From an uncultured beta proteobacterium (GTDB lineage Bacteria; Pseudomonadota; Gammaproteobacteria; Burkholderiales; Burkholderiaceae_C), in NCBI GenBank assembly GCA_903853895.1, contig CAINUX010000066.1, positions 1-47,114 of the forward strand: 47,114 bases of DNA, written 5' to 3'. The translations under genes and the position numbers were made by a program. The notes beneath the pieces are model-generated. The model was not told the origin of the DNA. It did not search any database and was given only the letters and a program-made list of their open reading frames with translations. Below are positions 9,842 through 20,499 of the stretch, one piece after another (the first letter of the stretch is position 1; each line of letters starts with the position of its first letter).

Positions 9842-10525
9842 ATGGCAAATCATCTCGATCTCGAAGAACAGGAACAGCTTGACCAGCTCAAGCATTTTTG
9901 GAACCAGTACGGCAACCTGATTACGTGGGCACTGATTGTTGTACTCGGTTCTGTAGCCGCCTGGAATGGATACAACATTTGGCAGCGCAATCAGTCCGTG
10001 CAGGCTGCTGCGATGTACGACGAGGTTGAGAAAGTCGTGCGCGGTGGCGACATACAAAAAGCGGAGCGCGCCTTTACGGACATGCGGGACCGTTTCTCCA
10101 AAGCCGTTTATACGCAGCAAGCGGGGCTTCTGGTTGCCAAAATGGCTTACGAGGCCGGAAAAACGGACAGTGCGAAGTCGACACTCACCTGGTTAAGCGA
10201 GAACGCTGCAGACAAGGGCTATGCATCGATTGCGCGATTGCGGCTGTCGGCTGTGCTCATCGAAGGCAAAGCCTATGACGATGCTCTGAAATTGCTTGGA
10301 TCCGGGATGGTTGAAGAATTTGCAGCTTTGGCCGACGATCGGAAAGGTGATATTTACGCCCTGCAAGGCAAGAAGGCGGACGCAAAAGCCGAGTATCAAA
10401 AAGCTTATAAAGTTTTTGATGAACAGTCAGAGTACCGTCGGCTAGTCAGTGTAAAGTTAAACGCGTTGGGATTTGACCCCGATGCGGACGCCAAAATTGC
10501 CGCTAAAAATGAGGTTGCAAAGTGA
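9842..10525 (+). CDS. YfgM-like tetratricopeptide inner-membrane protein
   Basis: This matches the YfgM/UPF0070 family: a short cytoplasmic N-terminus (MANHLDLEEQEQLDQLKHFWNQYG), a single membrane anchor (NLITWALIVVLGSVAAWNGY, residues about 25-43) and a periplasmic TPR-like domain of about 175 residues (QAGLLVAKMAYEAGKTDSAKSTLTWL and others). In E. coli YfgM associates with the SecYEG translocon and the chaperone PpiD. The position between hisS and bamB is the same as in E. coli and supports the family call. Length 227 is close to the family norm (about 206). The GTGA at its end overlaps the bamB start by 4 bp, so the two are probably co-translated. Confidence 0.88.
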   Translation: MANHLDLEEQEQLDQLKHFWNQYGNLITWALIVVLGSVAAWNGYNIWQRNQSVQAAAMYDEVEKVVRGGDIQKAERAFTDMRDRFSKAVYTQQAGLLVAKMAYEAGKTDSAKSTLTWLSENAADKGYASIARLRLSAVLIEGKAYDDALKLLGSGMVEEFAALADDRKGDIYALQGKKADAKAEYQKAYKVFDEQSEYRRLVSVKLNALGFDPDADAKIAAKNEVAK

Positions 10526-11661
10526 TTCGTATGTCATTCCTTTGCAAGTCGGCTTGTCGGTTGGCCCTTTCCTTTGGGGTCGTCGCAGTTCTGGCGGCTT
10601 GCGCAGGATCCGAGAAAGCCAAGCAGCTTGACCTGGGTCCCAACACACAGTTGATTGGCGTCCGCTCCGCGTGGTCATCAAATATTGGTTCAGTGGGATT
10701 CCCACTGGAAATTCGCACCGTTGGCAATCTGATATTTGTTGCAGGCACCGATGGAAATGTTGCTGCCATAGATGCCACAACGGGCGGTGACTTGTGGCGG
10801 GTGTCTTTAGGCGTCAAGCTTTCAGCGGGTGTTGGAAGTGACGGTCGTTATGGCGCTGTCGTGAGTCGCGACAACGAATTGATCACACTGGATGGTGGCA
10901 AGGAGTTGTGGCGGCAAAAGCTTGCTGCGGTGACCCTGACTGCGCCTCTGGTTGCCGGTGGGCGCGTTTTTACGCTGTCTGGTGATCGTTCGGTGTCGGC
11001 ATTTGATGCAGCCTCTGGCCGCAAGCTCTGGCAGCAACAGCGTACCGGAGAAGCACTGGTGCTAGGGCGGTCGGGAATTATCATGGCCATCGGTGACACG
11101 TTGGTAACCGGCTTGGGTGGGCGCTTGGTGGGAATGAATCCGCTCAATGGCAAAGTTCGATGGGAAGCGCCGATAGCCAACAGCCGTGGCACCAATGAAG
11201 TGGAGAGACTCGTCGATCTGGTCTCCGGTGTAAGCCGCCAGGGCAATCAGGTCTGCGTCAGATCATTTCAATCTGCCGTAGGCTGTGTGGATGGTTTGAA
11301 GGGCAGTTTGATCTGGAGCAAACCTGCATCTGGCGCTACCGGCGTGGATGGCGATGAGTTAGAAGTCTTCGGCACCGAGAGTGATGGAAAAGTGATTGCG
11401 TGGAAGCGTGCCGATGGCGAACGCGCGTGGATGTCTGATCGGTTGCGCTTCAGAAGTCTGACCGCGCCTATTCTGGTGGGGCGGGCCATTGTCATTGGAG
11501 ATGAATCCGGTACCTTGCATTTTCTGTCACGCCAGGATGGCTCGCCATTGAATCGCGTGCCAACCGATGGCTCCGCCATCCAGTCTTCTCCCGTTCTGAT
11601 CGGGCAAACGCTGGTTGTCGTAACCCAACGGGGTGGTATTTTTGGCTTCAAACCTGAGTGA
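10522..11661 (+). CDS. bamB: Outer membrane assembly lipoprotein BamB
   Basis: BamB is the beta-propeller lipoprotein of the BAM complex and aids delivery of substrates to BamA. The N-terminus has a lipoprotein signal with lipobox VLAAC (Cys about residue 29). The rest is repeated PQQ-like propeller blades: VAGTDGNVAAIDATTGGDLWRVSL, VFTLSGDRSVSAFDAASGRKLWQQ, LVGMNPLNGKVRWEAP, GKVIAWKRADGERAW, GTLHFLSRQDGSPL. Length 379 is usual. The start GTG at 10522 overlaps the upstream gene by 4 bp; an in-frame ATG at 10531 is a possible alternative. The gene order yfgM-bamB-der is conserved with E. coli. Confidence 0.94.
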   Translation: MIRMSFLCKSACRLALSFGVVAVLAACAGSEKAKQLDLGPNTQLIGVRSAWSSNIGSVGFPLEIRTVGNLIFVAGTDGNVAAIDATTGGDLWRVSLGVKLSAGVGSDGRYGAVVSRDNELITLDGGKELWRQKLAAVTLTAPLVAGGRVFTLSGDRSVSAFDAASGRKLWQQQRTGEALVLGRSGIIMAIGDTLVTGLGGRLVGMNPLNGKVRWEAPIANSRGTNEVERLVDLVSGVSRQGNQVCVRSFQSAVGCVDGLKGSLIWSKPASGATGVDGDELEVFGTESDGKVIAWKRADGERAWMSDRLRFRSLTAPILVGRAIVIGDESGTLHFLSRQDGSPLNRVPTDGSAIQSSPVLIGQTLVVVTQRGGIFGFKPE

Positions 11662-11679
11662 TGGTTTGATCCATACAAC

Positions 11680-13023
11680 ATGAAACCTGTTATTGCATTG
11701 GTTGGTCGTCCCAACGTTGGAAAATCAACTCTCTTTAACCGTCTGACCAAGACCCGCGATGCCATCGTGGCGGACTACGCCGGGCTGACGCGCGATCGTC
11801 ACTACGGAAACGGAAAGCAAGGCGAGCACGAGTTCATCGTCATTGACACCGGAGGGTTTGAGCCAGATGCCACCTCAGGCATCTACAAAGAAATGGCAAA
11901 ACAAACCCGTCAGGCAGTTGCCGAGGCGGATGTCGTGCTGTTTGTTGTCGATGCGCGCGCGGGCCTGTCTGCTCAGGATCACGAAATTGGCAAGTATCTG
12001 CGAAAACTCGGTAAACCATGCGTCTTGGTGGCCAATAAGTCCGAGGGCATGACCGCAGGCGCGCAACTTGTTGAGTTTTTTGAACTGGGTCTGGGAGAGG
12101 TTTTTCCAATTTCTGCGGCGCATGGTCAGGGCATCCGTCCCCTGGTTGAGCTTGCCTTGGGACCTTTAGTGGAGCCGGAGGCCGGCCAGGACGTCTCCGG
12201 TGACGACCCATCGGTGATCAAGTTGGCGGTAGCCGGGCGCCCAAACGTCGGGAAGTCGACTCTGATCAATACGTGGCTGGGTGAAGAACGTCTGGTCGCC
12301 TTTGATCTACCCGGGACTACCCGTTACGCCATTTCAGTGCCATTTGAGCGCGATGGTCAGCGCTTTGAATTGATTGACACTGCGGGGCTGCGCCGCAAGG
12401 GCCAGGTATTTGAGGCCATTGAAAAGTTTTCAGTAGTGAAAACACTGCAGGCGATTGAGTCTGCCAGTGTTGTTCTCCTGCTCATCGACGCGACCCAGGG
12501 AGTGACCGACCAGGATGCCCACATTGCGGGCTACATCCTGGAGTCAGGCCGGGCGGTCGTGGTCGCAGTCAATAAGTGGGATGCCGTCGATGAGTACGCC
12601 CGCGAACTCGTGAAGCGATCCATAGAGACCCGTTTGGGCTTTCTGAAGTTTGCTGCCCTGCATTTGATATCAGCCCAGAAGCGTCAAGGCCTTGGCCCTT
12701 TGTGGGACTCCATTGCACAAGCGCACAAGGCCGCGAATTGCAAGATGTCGACGCCGGTGTTGACGCGCCTGCTGCTGGAGGCCGTTCAGTTTCAAACCCC
12801 CAAGAAATCGGGCATGTACCGGCCCAAGCTCAGGTACGCGCACCAAGGCGGCATGAATCCGCCCATCATCATCGTTCACGGCAATTCGCTGGAACATGTC
12901 ACAGACGCATACAAGCGCTTTCTGGAAGGTCGTTTCCGCAAGGAATTCAACCTCGTGGGAACGCCACTGCGTATTCAGATGAAGTCGTCACAGAATCCGT
13001 ATTCGGACAAAGATAGCAAGTGA
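11680..13023 (+). CDS. der: Ribosome-associated GTPase Der (EngA)
   Basis: Der is an essential double-GTPase that acts in 50S subunit maturation. Domain 1 has GRPNVGKST (residues 9-17), [13 protein letters not shown] and NKSEG. Domain 2 has GRPNVGKST (186-194), [10 protein letters not shown] and NKWD. A KH-like C-terminal domain follows ([26 protein letters not shown]). Length 447 fits. One oddity is that the G2 element of domain 2 reads [10 protein letters not shown]. The Asp of GTTRD, very strongly conserved in this GTPase class, is Tyr216 (codon TAC at 12325-12327, one base from GAC). Domain 1 keeps TRD. The gene begins 18 bp after bamB. hfq follows after a gap holding a probable promoter. 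Confidence 0.96.
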   Translation: MKPVIALVGRPNVGKSTLFNRLTKTRDAIVADYAGLTRDRHYGNGKQGEHEFIVIDTGGFEPDATSGIYKEMAKQTRQAVAEADVVLFVVDARAGLSAQDHEIGKYLRKLGKPCVLVANKSEGMTAGAQLVEFFELGLGEVFPISAAHGQGIRPLVELALGPLVEPEAGQDVSGDDPSVIKLAVAGRPNVGKSTLINTWLGEERLVAFDLPGTTRYAISVPFERDGQRFELIDTAGLRRKGQVFEAIEKFSVVKTLQAIESASVVLLLIDATQGVTDQDAHIAGYILESGRAVVVAVNKWDAVDEYARELVKRSIETRLGFLKFAALHLISAQKRQGLGPLWDSIAQAHKAANCKMSTPVLTRLLLEAVQFQTPKKSGMYRPKLRYAHQGGMNPPIIIVHGNSLEHVTDAYKRFLEGRFRKEFNLVGTPLRIQMKSSQNPYSDKDSK

Positions 13024-13037
13024 TTTTGGAGCACAAA

Positions 13038-13065
13038 TTGACACCGGAAACATGTGGTGTTTATT
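13038..13065 (+). promoter_or_regulatory. hfq: Candidate sigma-70 promoter for hfq
   Basis: A perfect TTGACA (13038-13043), a 16-bp spacer and TTTATT (13060-13065, 4 of 6) lie in the der-hfq gap. Initiation near 13072 would leave a leader of about 68 nt before the GTG at 13140. Such a leader could hold regulatory sites, but I see no strong hairpin in it. Confidence 0.45.
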
Positions 13066-13139
13066 GATTGCGTTCCGAATCCATTGGCTTGGTGTGGTAT
13101 CGTCGACTCTTCTTAATCTTCTTGAACACGGAGAATATC

Positions 13140-13388
13140 GTGAGCAACAAAGGGCAGTTACTGCAAGACCCGTTTCTGAATGCTTTGCGTCGGGAACATG
13201 TGCCGGTCTCTATCTATTTGGTCAACGGCATCAAACTGCAAGGGCAAGTTGAATCGTTCGATCAGTATGTGGTGTTACTGCGCAATACGGTCACCCAGAT
13301 GGTGTACAAACATGCCATCTCCACCATTGTTCCAGGACGTGCGGTGAATTTCGCTGCTCCTGGTGGCGATGCTCCTGAGACAGAATGA
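13140..13388 (+). CDS. hfq: RNA chaperone Hfq
   Basis: Hfq is the hexameric Sm-like chaperone that pairs small RNAs with mRNAs. The frame is open further upstream, but the GTG at 13140, 6 bp after GGAG, begins the family N-terminus [42 protein letters not shown]. Sm1 ([15 protein letters not shown]) and Sm2 ([10 protein letters not shown]) are intact, including the YKH RNA-binding motif. The protein is 82 residues with a short tail ([15 protein letters not shown]), the betaproteobacterial form, shorter than the 102 residues of E. coli. The order hfq-hflX-hflK-hflC is conserved. A GTG start may lower translation; autoregulation of hfq is known in E. coli but no site is evident here. Confidence 0.97.
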   Translation: MSNKGQLLQDPFLNALRREHVPVSIYLVNGIKLQGQVESFDQYVVLLRNTVTQMVYKHAISTIVPGRAVNFAAPGGDAPETE

Positions 13389-13394
13389 GCTGGC

Positions 13395-13432
13395 GGGCCA
13401 GTTAGGCCCTGTAGTCGAAAAGCCAGCTTTTC
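13395..13432 (+). other. Two small hairpins in the hfq-hflX gap
   Basis: Just after the hfq stop there are two perfect inverted repeats: GGGCC-AGTTA-GGCCC (13395-13409) and GAAAAGC-CA-GCTTTTC (13417-13432). The second ends 11 bp before the TTG start of hflX and takes up most of the space where its ribosome-binding site should be. There is no T-tract after either, so an efficient intrinsic terminator is unlikely. An attenuator, RNase processing site or mRNA stabiliser is possible. Confidence 0.4.
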
Positions 13433-13442
13433 TTGATTCAAT

Positions 13443-14615
13443 TTGACAGCAGCGAACCAAACTGCAAATACACCGACCATTCTGGTGGGTGTGGATTTGG
13501 GCGCTCCCAATTTTGATGCCGCATTGGAGGAACTGGGACTGCTCGCCCAGAGCGCCGGTATGCAGCCTATTGCCCGTATCACTTGCAAGCGCAAGGCTCC
13601 CGATGCCGCATTGTTTCTCGGTTCGGGCAAGGCCGATGAAATCAAACTATTGGCCACCCAGCTGGGGGCCAAAGAGATTCTGTTTGACCAGAGCCTTAGT
13701 CCTGGTCAACAGCGCAATCTGGAACGCCATCTGGAGCTTCCGGTCAATGACCGTACGTTTCTGATACTTGAGATATTTGCGCAGCGCGCCCGGAGTCACG
13801 AAGGCAAGCTGCAGGTTGAGTTAGCACGTCTTCAGTATCTCAGCACACGCCTGGTGCGACGCTGGTCTCACCTTGAGCGTCAGAGTGGCGGCATCGGCAT
13901 GCGGGGGGGACCTGGAGAGGCACAAATCGAACTCGATCGACGAATGATTGGCGAGACCATCAAGCGGACCAAAGAGCGCCTGAGCAAGGTCAAGCGTCAA
14001 CGACAAACCCAAAGGCGTCGACGGGAACGGCAAGATGCCTTCAACATTTCGCTGATTGGGTATACCAATGCGGGTAAATCCACGCTGTTCAACGCGCTGG
14101 TCAAAGCGCGCGCCTATGCAGCGGACCAGCTGTTTGCTACGCTTGACACGACGACTCGACAGCTGTACCTGGGGGAAGCCGGTCGATCAGTGTCCCTGTC
14201 TGACACCGTCGGCTTCATTCGGGACTTACCCCACGGACTAGTGGACGCATTTCAGGCGACACTTCAGGAAGCGATTGATGCCGATCTGCTCTTGCATGTT
14301 GTGGATGCGGCCAATCCGCACTTTCCCGAGCAAATCCTCCAAGTGCAACGTGTGTTGAAGGAAATCGGTGCAGATGGAATCCCCCAACTGCTGGTTTTCA
14401 ACAAACTTGACGCATTGGACACCGAGCACCGGCCTCTTAAACTGGAAGATGAGTTTGAGATAGACGGCGTACAAACCCCCCGTATTTTTGTCAGTGCAAG
14501 AGAAGCTCTGGGACTGCAGGTCTTGCGAAAACGCTTGGCCAGCATTGCGCAGGTGGTGAGGCAGGGCGAAAATTCTGCGTTGCTTTCCCCTGAAACTCCA
14601 GGGGGCGTACTCTAG
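13443..14615 (+). CDS. hflX: Ribosome-splitting GTPase HflX
   Basis: HflX is an Obg-class GTPase that rescues stalled ribosomes, notably in heat stress. The N-terminal domain (ILVGVDLGAPNFDAALEELGLLAQ through ILFDQSLSPGQQRNLE) is followed by the LARLQYLSTRLVRRWSHLERQSGGIGMRGGPGEAQIELDRR signature and a coiled-coil. The G domain has GYTNAGKSTLFN, DTVGFIRDLPHGLVDAF and NKLD. Length 390. The only start between the in-frame stop near 13434 and conserved sequence is the TTG at 13443, with no clear ribosome-binding site, so the gene probably has low or coupled translation. It sits 54 bp after hfq as in many proteobacteria. Confidence 0.95.
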   Translation: MTAANQTANTPTILVGVDLGAPNFDAALEELGLLAQSAGMQPIARITCKRKAPDAALFLGSGKADEIKLLATQLGAKEILFDQSLSPGQQRNLERHLELPVNDRTFLILEIFAQRARSHEGKLQVELARLQYLSTRLVRRWSHLERQSGGIGMRGGPGEAQIELDRRMIGETIKRTKERLSKVKRQRQTQRRRRERQDAFNISLIGYTNAGKSTLFNALVKARAYAADQLFATLDTTTRQLYLGEAGRSVSLSDTVGFIRDLPHGLVDAFQATLQEAIDADLLLHVVDAANPHFPEQILQVQRVLKEIGADGIPQLLVFNKLDALDTEHRPLKLEDEFEIDGVQTPRIFVSAREALGLQVLRKRLASIAQVVRQGENSALLSPETPGGVL

Positions 14616-14639
14616 GTAGGCACAATCGGATCCAGATCT

Positions 14640-16037
14640 ATGAAAAACGACGAAATGAAACCTCCCTTTCGTGCCCACGTGCTTAACGTGGCCGCACTGC
14701 CAAAGTGGCTGCAAAGAATGTTCAATCTGAACGATTCCCGTTGGGGACGCGGAGACGACAAACCAAGTGATGTCGGCAAGTCAGAAGGCGCTCAACCGCC
14801 TGAAAACGAGCCGGTGAGGCCACCCGCTGACGACAATGCACCAAATGGACGCAAGAATGCGTCCGCTGGAGGCCCCCCTGATCTGGATGAACTCTGGCGG
14901 GACTTCAATCGCAAGCTTGGCGGGCTATTTGGTAAACCCTCCCAGCCACCGCGTGGCGGATCCGGCGGTGGCTTTCAACCCGATATGAAGAACGCAGGCA
15001 TTGGCGCGGGACTCATTTTGGGCGTGCTGGTTCTGATATGGCTTGGCACCGGTTTCTTTATCGTGCAGGAGGGCCAGCAAGCCGTCATTACCCAATTTGG
15101 GCGCTACAAAGGAACGGTAAACGCCGGCTTCAACTGGCGATTACCGTATCCCATCCAACGCCATGAACTCGTGTTTGTAACGCAAATACGCTCGGTTGAT
15201 GTGGGGCGCGACAACGTGCTGAAAGCCACAGGGTTGCGAGAATCTGCCATGCTGACGCAAGACGAAAATATTCTGGACATCAAGTTTGCCGTCCAGTACC
15301 GTCTCAACGATGCACGTGCTTTCTTGTTTGAGAGCAAGAATCCCGCGGAAGCCGTAGTACAGGCTGCGGAAACATCGGTCCGTGAAGTCCTAGGAAAAAT
15401 GAAGATGGACGCGGCGTTGTCCGAAGAGCGCGACCAGATCGCGCCGCGGGTAAGGGCCATGATGCAGGTCATTCTGGACCGATACAAGGTGGGCGTTGAA
15501 GTGGTGGGTATCAACCTCCAGCAAGGCGGCGTGCGCCCCCCGGAACAGGTGCAGGCGTCTTTTGATGACGTACTCAAGGCTGGACAAGAGCGTGAGCGTG
15601 CAAAGAACGAAGCGCAGGCTTACGCCAATGACGTCATTCCCCGTGCGGTGGGATCCGCTTCGCGCCTGCAGGAAGAGGCTGAGGCCTACAAATCACGCGT
15701 AGTGGCACAAGCCCAGGGTGACGCGCAACGCTTCCGCTCTGTGTTTGCCGAATACCAGAAGGCACCGCAGGTGACGCGAGACCGCATGTACCTGGACGCC
15801 ATGCAACAGATTTACAGCAATGTGACCAAAGTCGTTGTCGACTCGCGGCAAGGGTCGAATCTTTTGTACTTGCCACTGGACAAAATCATGCAGATGGGCG
15901 CGAGCAGCAACGACACTGGCGTTGTGACCATGCCGTCGACGACGACAGCCCCTGCGCACGTGATACCACCCGTTGCGGCGGGGAACGACGCGCGTAGCCG
16001 TGAAGCGGCCCGCACACGTGAACGCGAATCTCGCTAG
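14640..16037 (+). CDS. hflK: FtsH protease modulator HflK
   Basis: HflK forms with HflC a large membrane SPFH/band-7 cage around FtsH and modulates its proteolysis. The cytoplasmic N-terminus is Gly/Pro-rich (FNLNDSRWGRGDDK onward, then DLDELWRDFNRKLGGLFG). One membrane span (GAGLILGVLVLIWLGTGFFIV, residues about 120-140) is followed by the band-7 domain (QEGQQAVITQFGRYKGTVNAGFNWRLPYP to about residue 330) and a helical C-terminus. Length from 14640 is 465 against 419 in E. coli; ATGs at 14655 and 14718 would give shorter N-termini, and 14718 (MFNLNDSRWGRG) is a serious alternative. hflC starts 9 bp downstream. Confidence 0.94.
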   Translation: MKNDEMKPPFRAHVLNVAALPKWLQRMFNLNDSRWGRGDDKPSDVGKSEGAQPPENEPVRPPADDNAPNGRKNASAGGPPDLDELWRDFNRKLGGLFGKPSQPPRGGSGGGFQPDMKNAGIGAGLILGVLVLIWLGTGFFIVQEGQQAVITQFGRYKGTVNAGFNWRLPYPIQRHELVFVTQIRSVDVGRDNVLKATGLRESAMLTQDENILDIKFAVQYRLNDARAFLFESKNPAEAVVQAAETSVREVLGKMKMDAALSEERDQIAPRVRAMMQVILDRYKVGVEVVGINLQQGGVRPPEQVQASFDDVLKAGQERERAKNEAQAYANDVIPRAVGSASRLQEEAEAYKSRVVAQAQGDAQRFRSVFAEYQKAPQVTRDRMYLDAMQQIYSNVTKVVVDSRQGSNLLYLPLDKIMQMGASSNDTGVVTMPSTTTAPAHVIPPVAAGNDARSREAARTRERESR

Positions 16038-16046
16038 GAGCTCCCC

Positions 16047-16949
16047 ATGAATCGGATTGGATTGATTTTTTCGTCGCTGTTGGTGTTGATCGCGTTGGCG
16101 AGTTCGACGTTGTTTGTGGTCGATCAGCGCCAGTTTGGCGTGGTCTATGCATTGGGACAGATCAAGGACGTGATCACAGAGCCGGGTTTGAACTTCAAGC
16201 TACCCCCGCCGTTTCAAAATGTCTCCTACATCGACAAGCGACTTCTGACGTTGGACAGCACGGATTCAGAACCCATGCTGACCGCTGAAAAGCAACGCGT
16301 CGTGATCGACTGGTATGTTCGCTGGCGCATTTCGGAGCCCACCGAGTACATCCGTAATGTGGGTCTGAATGAAGGCGCTGGTGCCAGTCAGCTGAACCGT
16401 GTGGTGCGCAATGCGTTTCAGGAAGAAATCAATAAGCGCACGGTGAAGGAGCTGCTGTCCCTCAAGCGCGAAGACCTGATGGCCGATGTCAAGGCGGAAG
16501 TGCTGGCCAAAGTGCGCGGCGCCAAGCCCTGGGGCGTGGATGTTGTAGACGTCCGGATTACCCGGGTGGACTATGTCGAGGCGATCACGGAATCCGTGTA
16601 CCGTCGCATGGAAGCAGAGCGTAAACGCGTGGCCAATGAGCTGCGTTCCACCGGTGCAGCCGAGGGTGAAAAGATTCGCGCCGACGCTGATCGGCAGCGC
16701 GAGGTGACCATCGCCAACGCCTACCGAGATGCCCAGAAAATCAAGGGTGAGGGCGATGCCGAAGCCGCCCGTATTTATGCGGAAGCTTTTGGACGTGATC
16801 CCCAGTTTGCCCAGTTTTACCGAAGCCTGGACGCTTACAAGGCCAGCTTTGGAAACAAGAGTGATGTCATGGTCCTTGACCCGTCGTCGTCCGAGTTTTT
16901 CAAGGTATTTCGAGGGGGAACAAGCCCCGCTGGAACACCAAAGAAGTAG
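16047..16949 (+). CDS. hflC: FtsH protease modulator HflC
   Basis: HflC is the partner of HflK in the periplasm-facing SPFH cage around FtsH. The 300-residue protein has an N-terminal signal anchor (IGLIFSSLLVLIALASSTLFVV, about 3-24). The band-7 domain follows (DQRQFGVVYALGQIKDVITEPGLNFKLPPPFQNVSYIDKR, with VVIDWYVRWRISEP), then an Ala/Glu-rich helical region (RKRVANELRSTGAAEGEKIRADADRQREV) typical of HflC. The start ATG at 16047 follows an AGGAG 5 bp upstream. It is co-directional and nearly contiguous with hflK, and the DUF2065 gene starts 3 bp after its stop. Confidence 0.95.
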   Translation: MNRIGLIFSSLLVLIALASSTLFVVDQRQFGVVYALGQIKDVITEPGLNFKLPPPFQNVSYIDKRLLTLDSTDSEPMLTAEKQRVVIDWYVRWRISEPTEYIRNVGLNEGAGASQLNRVVRNAFQEEINKRTVKELLSLKREDLMADVKAEVLAKVRGAKPWGVDVVDVRITRVDYVEAITESVYRRMEAERKRVANELRSTGAAEGEKIRADADRQREVTIANAYRDAQKIKGEGDAEAARIYAEAFGRDPQFAQFYRSLDAYKASFGNKSDVMVLDPSSSEFFKVFRGGTSPAGTPKK

Positions 16950-16952
16950 ATT

Positions 16953-17144
16953 TTGAGCGGCGATACGATCTGGCTGGCCATTGCTTTGGTGCTGGTCATT
17001 GAAGGCCTGTTTCCCTTTGTCTCGCCTGCCGGGTGGCGCAAGATGTTCTCACAACTGCTGACGCTCGGTGACGGGCAGATTCGTTTTTTTGCGCTGTTCA
17101 GCATCTTCGGTGGATTGATGATGATTTGGTGGATGTCGCCCTGA
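16953..17144 (+). CDS. DUF2065 (YjeT-like) small inner-membrane protein
   Basis: A 63-residue protein with two membrane segments (TIWLAIALVLVIEGLFPFV and IRFFALFSIFGGLMMIWWM) joined by SPAGWRKMFSQLLTLGDGQ. The pattern matches DUF2065/YjeT, whose gene follows hflC in E. coli and many other proteobacteria; its function is unknown. The start is a TTG at 16953, 3 bp after the hflC stop, so translation is probably coupled. Its fixed position between hflC and hisZ/purA suggests a role connected with the HflKC-FtsH complex, which is inference only. Confidence 0.88.
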   Translation: MSGDTIWLAIALVLVIEGLFPFVSPAGWRKMFSQLLTLGDGQIRFFALFSIFGGLMMIWWMSP

Positions 17145-17170
17145 AAACCAGGCACCAAGCCCGGTAAAAT
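17141..17170 (+). promoter_or_regulatory. hisZ: Weak candidate promoter for hisZ
   Basis: CTGAAA (17141-17146, 4 of 6), an 18-bp spacer and TAAAAT (17165-17170, 5 of 6) precede hisZ by 29 bp. The -35 overlaps the DUF2065 stop. TAAAATCACGGTTTTA also forms a short inverted repeat at the -10. Tentative. Confidence 0.25.
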
Positions 17171-17198
17171 CACGGTTTTAATAGCCTCCACTTTTCAC

Positions 17199-19735
<2,537 letters not shown>

Positions 19736-19762
19736 GTTCATGCCAATTTCCTCACGATAAAT

Positions 19763-19808
19763 GAGGCTCTAGCCCTCGCAAACATTGCACATATTGCTAT
19801 AAATACAG
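19763..19808 (+). repeat. Dispersed two-block repeat, copy A (intergenic, purA-phosphoribosyltransferase)
   Basis: GAGGCTCTAGCCCTCGC, then 15 bp, then TGCTAT. The same two blocks at the same 15-bp spacing recur at 26007-26050 (inverse), 38394-38443, 40238-40286 (inverse) and 44698-44746. This copy is the most decayed at its right end, which runs into the CAGGAG ribosome-binding site of the next gene. Confidence 0.6.
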
Positions 19809-19817
19809 GAGCACACT

Positions 19818-20342
19818 ATGTTGACAGAAGACGGCAAGCACCTCTATGTGAGCTATGACGAGTACCACAACCTGATCGAGAAACTGGCGATCAAGATCCA
19901 CCAGTCGGGTTGGGATTTCGACACCATCCTGTGCCTTGCGCGTGGAGGCTTGCGTCCCGGCGACATTCTGTCGCGGGTGTTTGACAAACCGTTGGCGATC
20001 ATGTCGACCAGTTCTTACCGCTCGGATGCGGGCACGGTGCAGGGAAACCTGGACATCGCCCGCTTCATCACCACGCCCAAAGGTGAGATTGCAGGCCGGG
20101 TTCTGCTGGTTGACGATCTGGCCGACTCCGGACACACGCTGAATGCCGTCATCCATCAGCTCAAGAACAATTACACACCTATCAGCGAACTGCGTAGCGC
20201 CGTGATCTGGACCAAGGCGCTTTCCAAATTCACGCCCGACTATTCCGTGGAATACCTGCCGACCAACCCCTGGATCCACCAGCCGTTCGAGAGCTATGAC
20301 GCCTTGCGCCCGGAACAGTTGATACAAAAGTGGAGCGTGTAG
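19818..20342 (+). CDS. Phosphoribosyltransferase (purine-type)
   Basis: A type I phosphoribosyltransferase of 174 residues. It has the PRPP-binding motif VLLVDDLADSGHTL (residues about 95-108), LARGGLRPGDILSR as the pyrophosphate loop, and a C-terminal hood ending WIHQPFESYD. The pattern resembles xanthine/hypoxanthine-guanine enzymes (Gpt-like), so purine base salvage to the monophosphate is the likely reaction, but the substrate cannot be read from sequence. Lying directly after purA, it fits purine metabolism. The start ATG at 19818 follows CAGGAG with 7 bp spacing. Next to it is a 157-bp gap filled by an intergenic repeat. Confidence 0.85.
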   Translation: MLTEDGKHLYVSYDEYHNLIEKLAIKIHQSGWDFDTILCLARGGLRPGDILSRVFDKPLAIMSTSSYRSDAGTVQGNLDIARFITTPKGEIAGRVLLVDDLADSGHTLNAVIHQLKNNYTPISELRSAVIWTKALSKFTPDYSVEYLPTNPWIHQPFESYDALRPEQLIQKWSV

Positions 20343-20349
20343 CTCTGGC

Positions 20350-20440
20350 ACACCCCCCGGCTTGCCCACTGCGTGTGGCCGCTTTCCCCCTTGCAGGGGG
20401 CGACACCGGTGGCCTGGCAAAGCCAGTTCCACGGTGTCCC
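20350..20440 (+). repeat. Intergenic hairpin-rich repeat of Comamonadaceae type
   Basis: The gap between the phosphoribosyltransferase and metC-like genes holds CCCCC-TTGCA-GGGGG (20386-20400). Directly after it is a long nested stem-loop, 20402-20438: GACACCG pairs with CGGTGTC, TGG with CCA, and CTGGC-AAA-GCCAG closes the tip. I recognise wording of this kind from intergenic regions of other Comamonadaceae (recollection, not a search). It may double as a transcription terminator or mRNA stabiliser; no T-tract follows. Only one copy is seen in this window. Confidence 0.55.
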
Positions 20441-20499
20441 TGATAAAGGTCACGCGCTTCGGTACTTACTTTGGCTCCACGCGCTTTTAAGAGGTTGAC

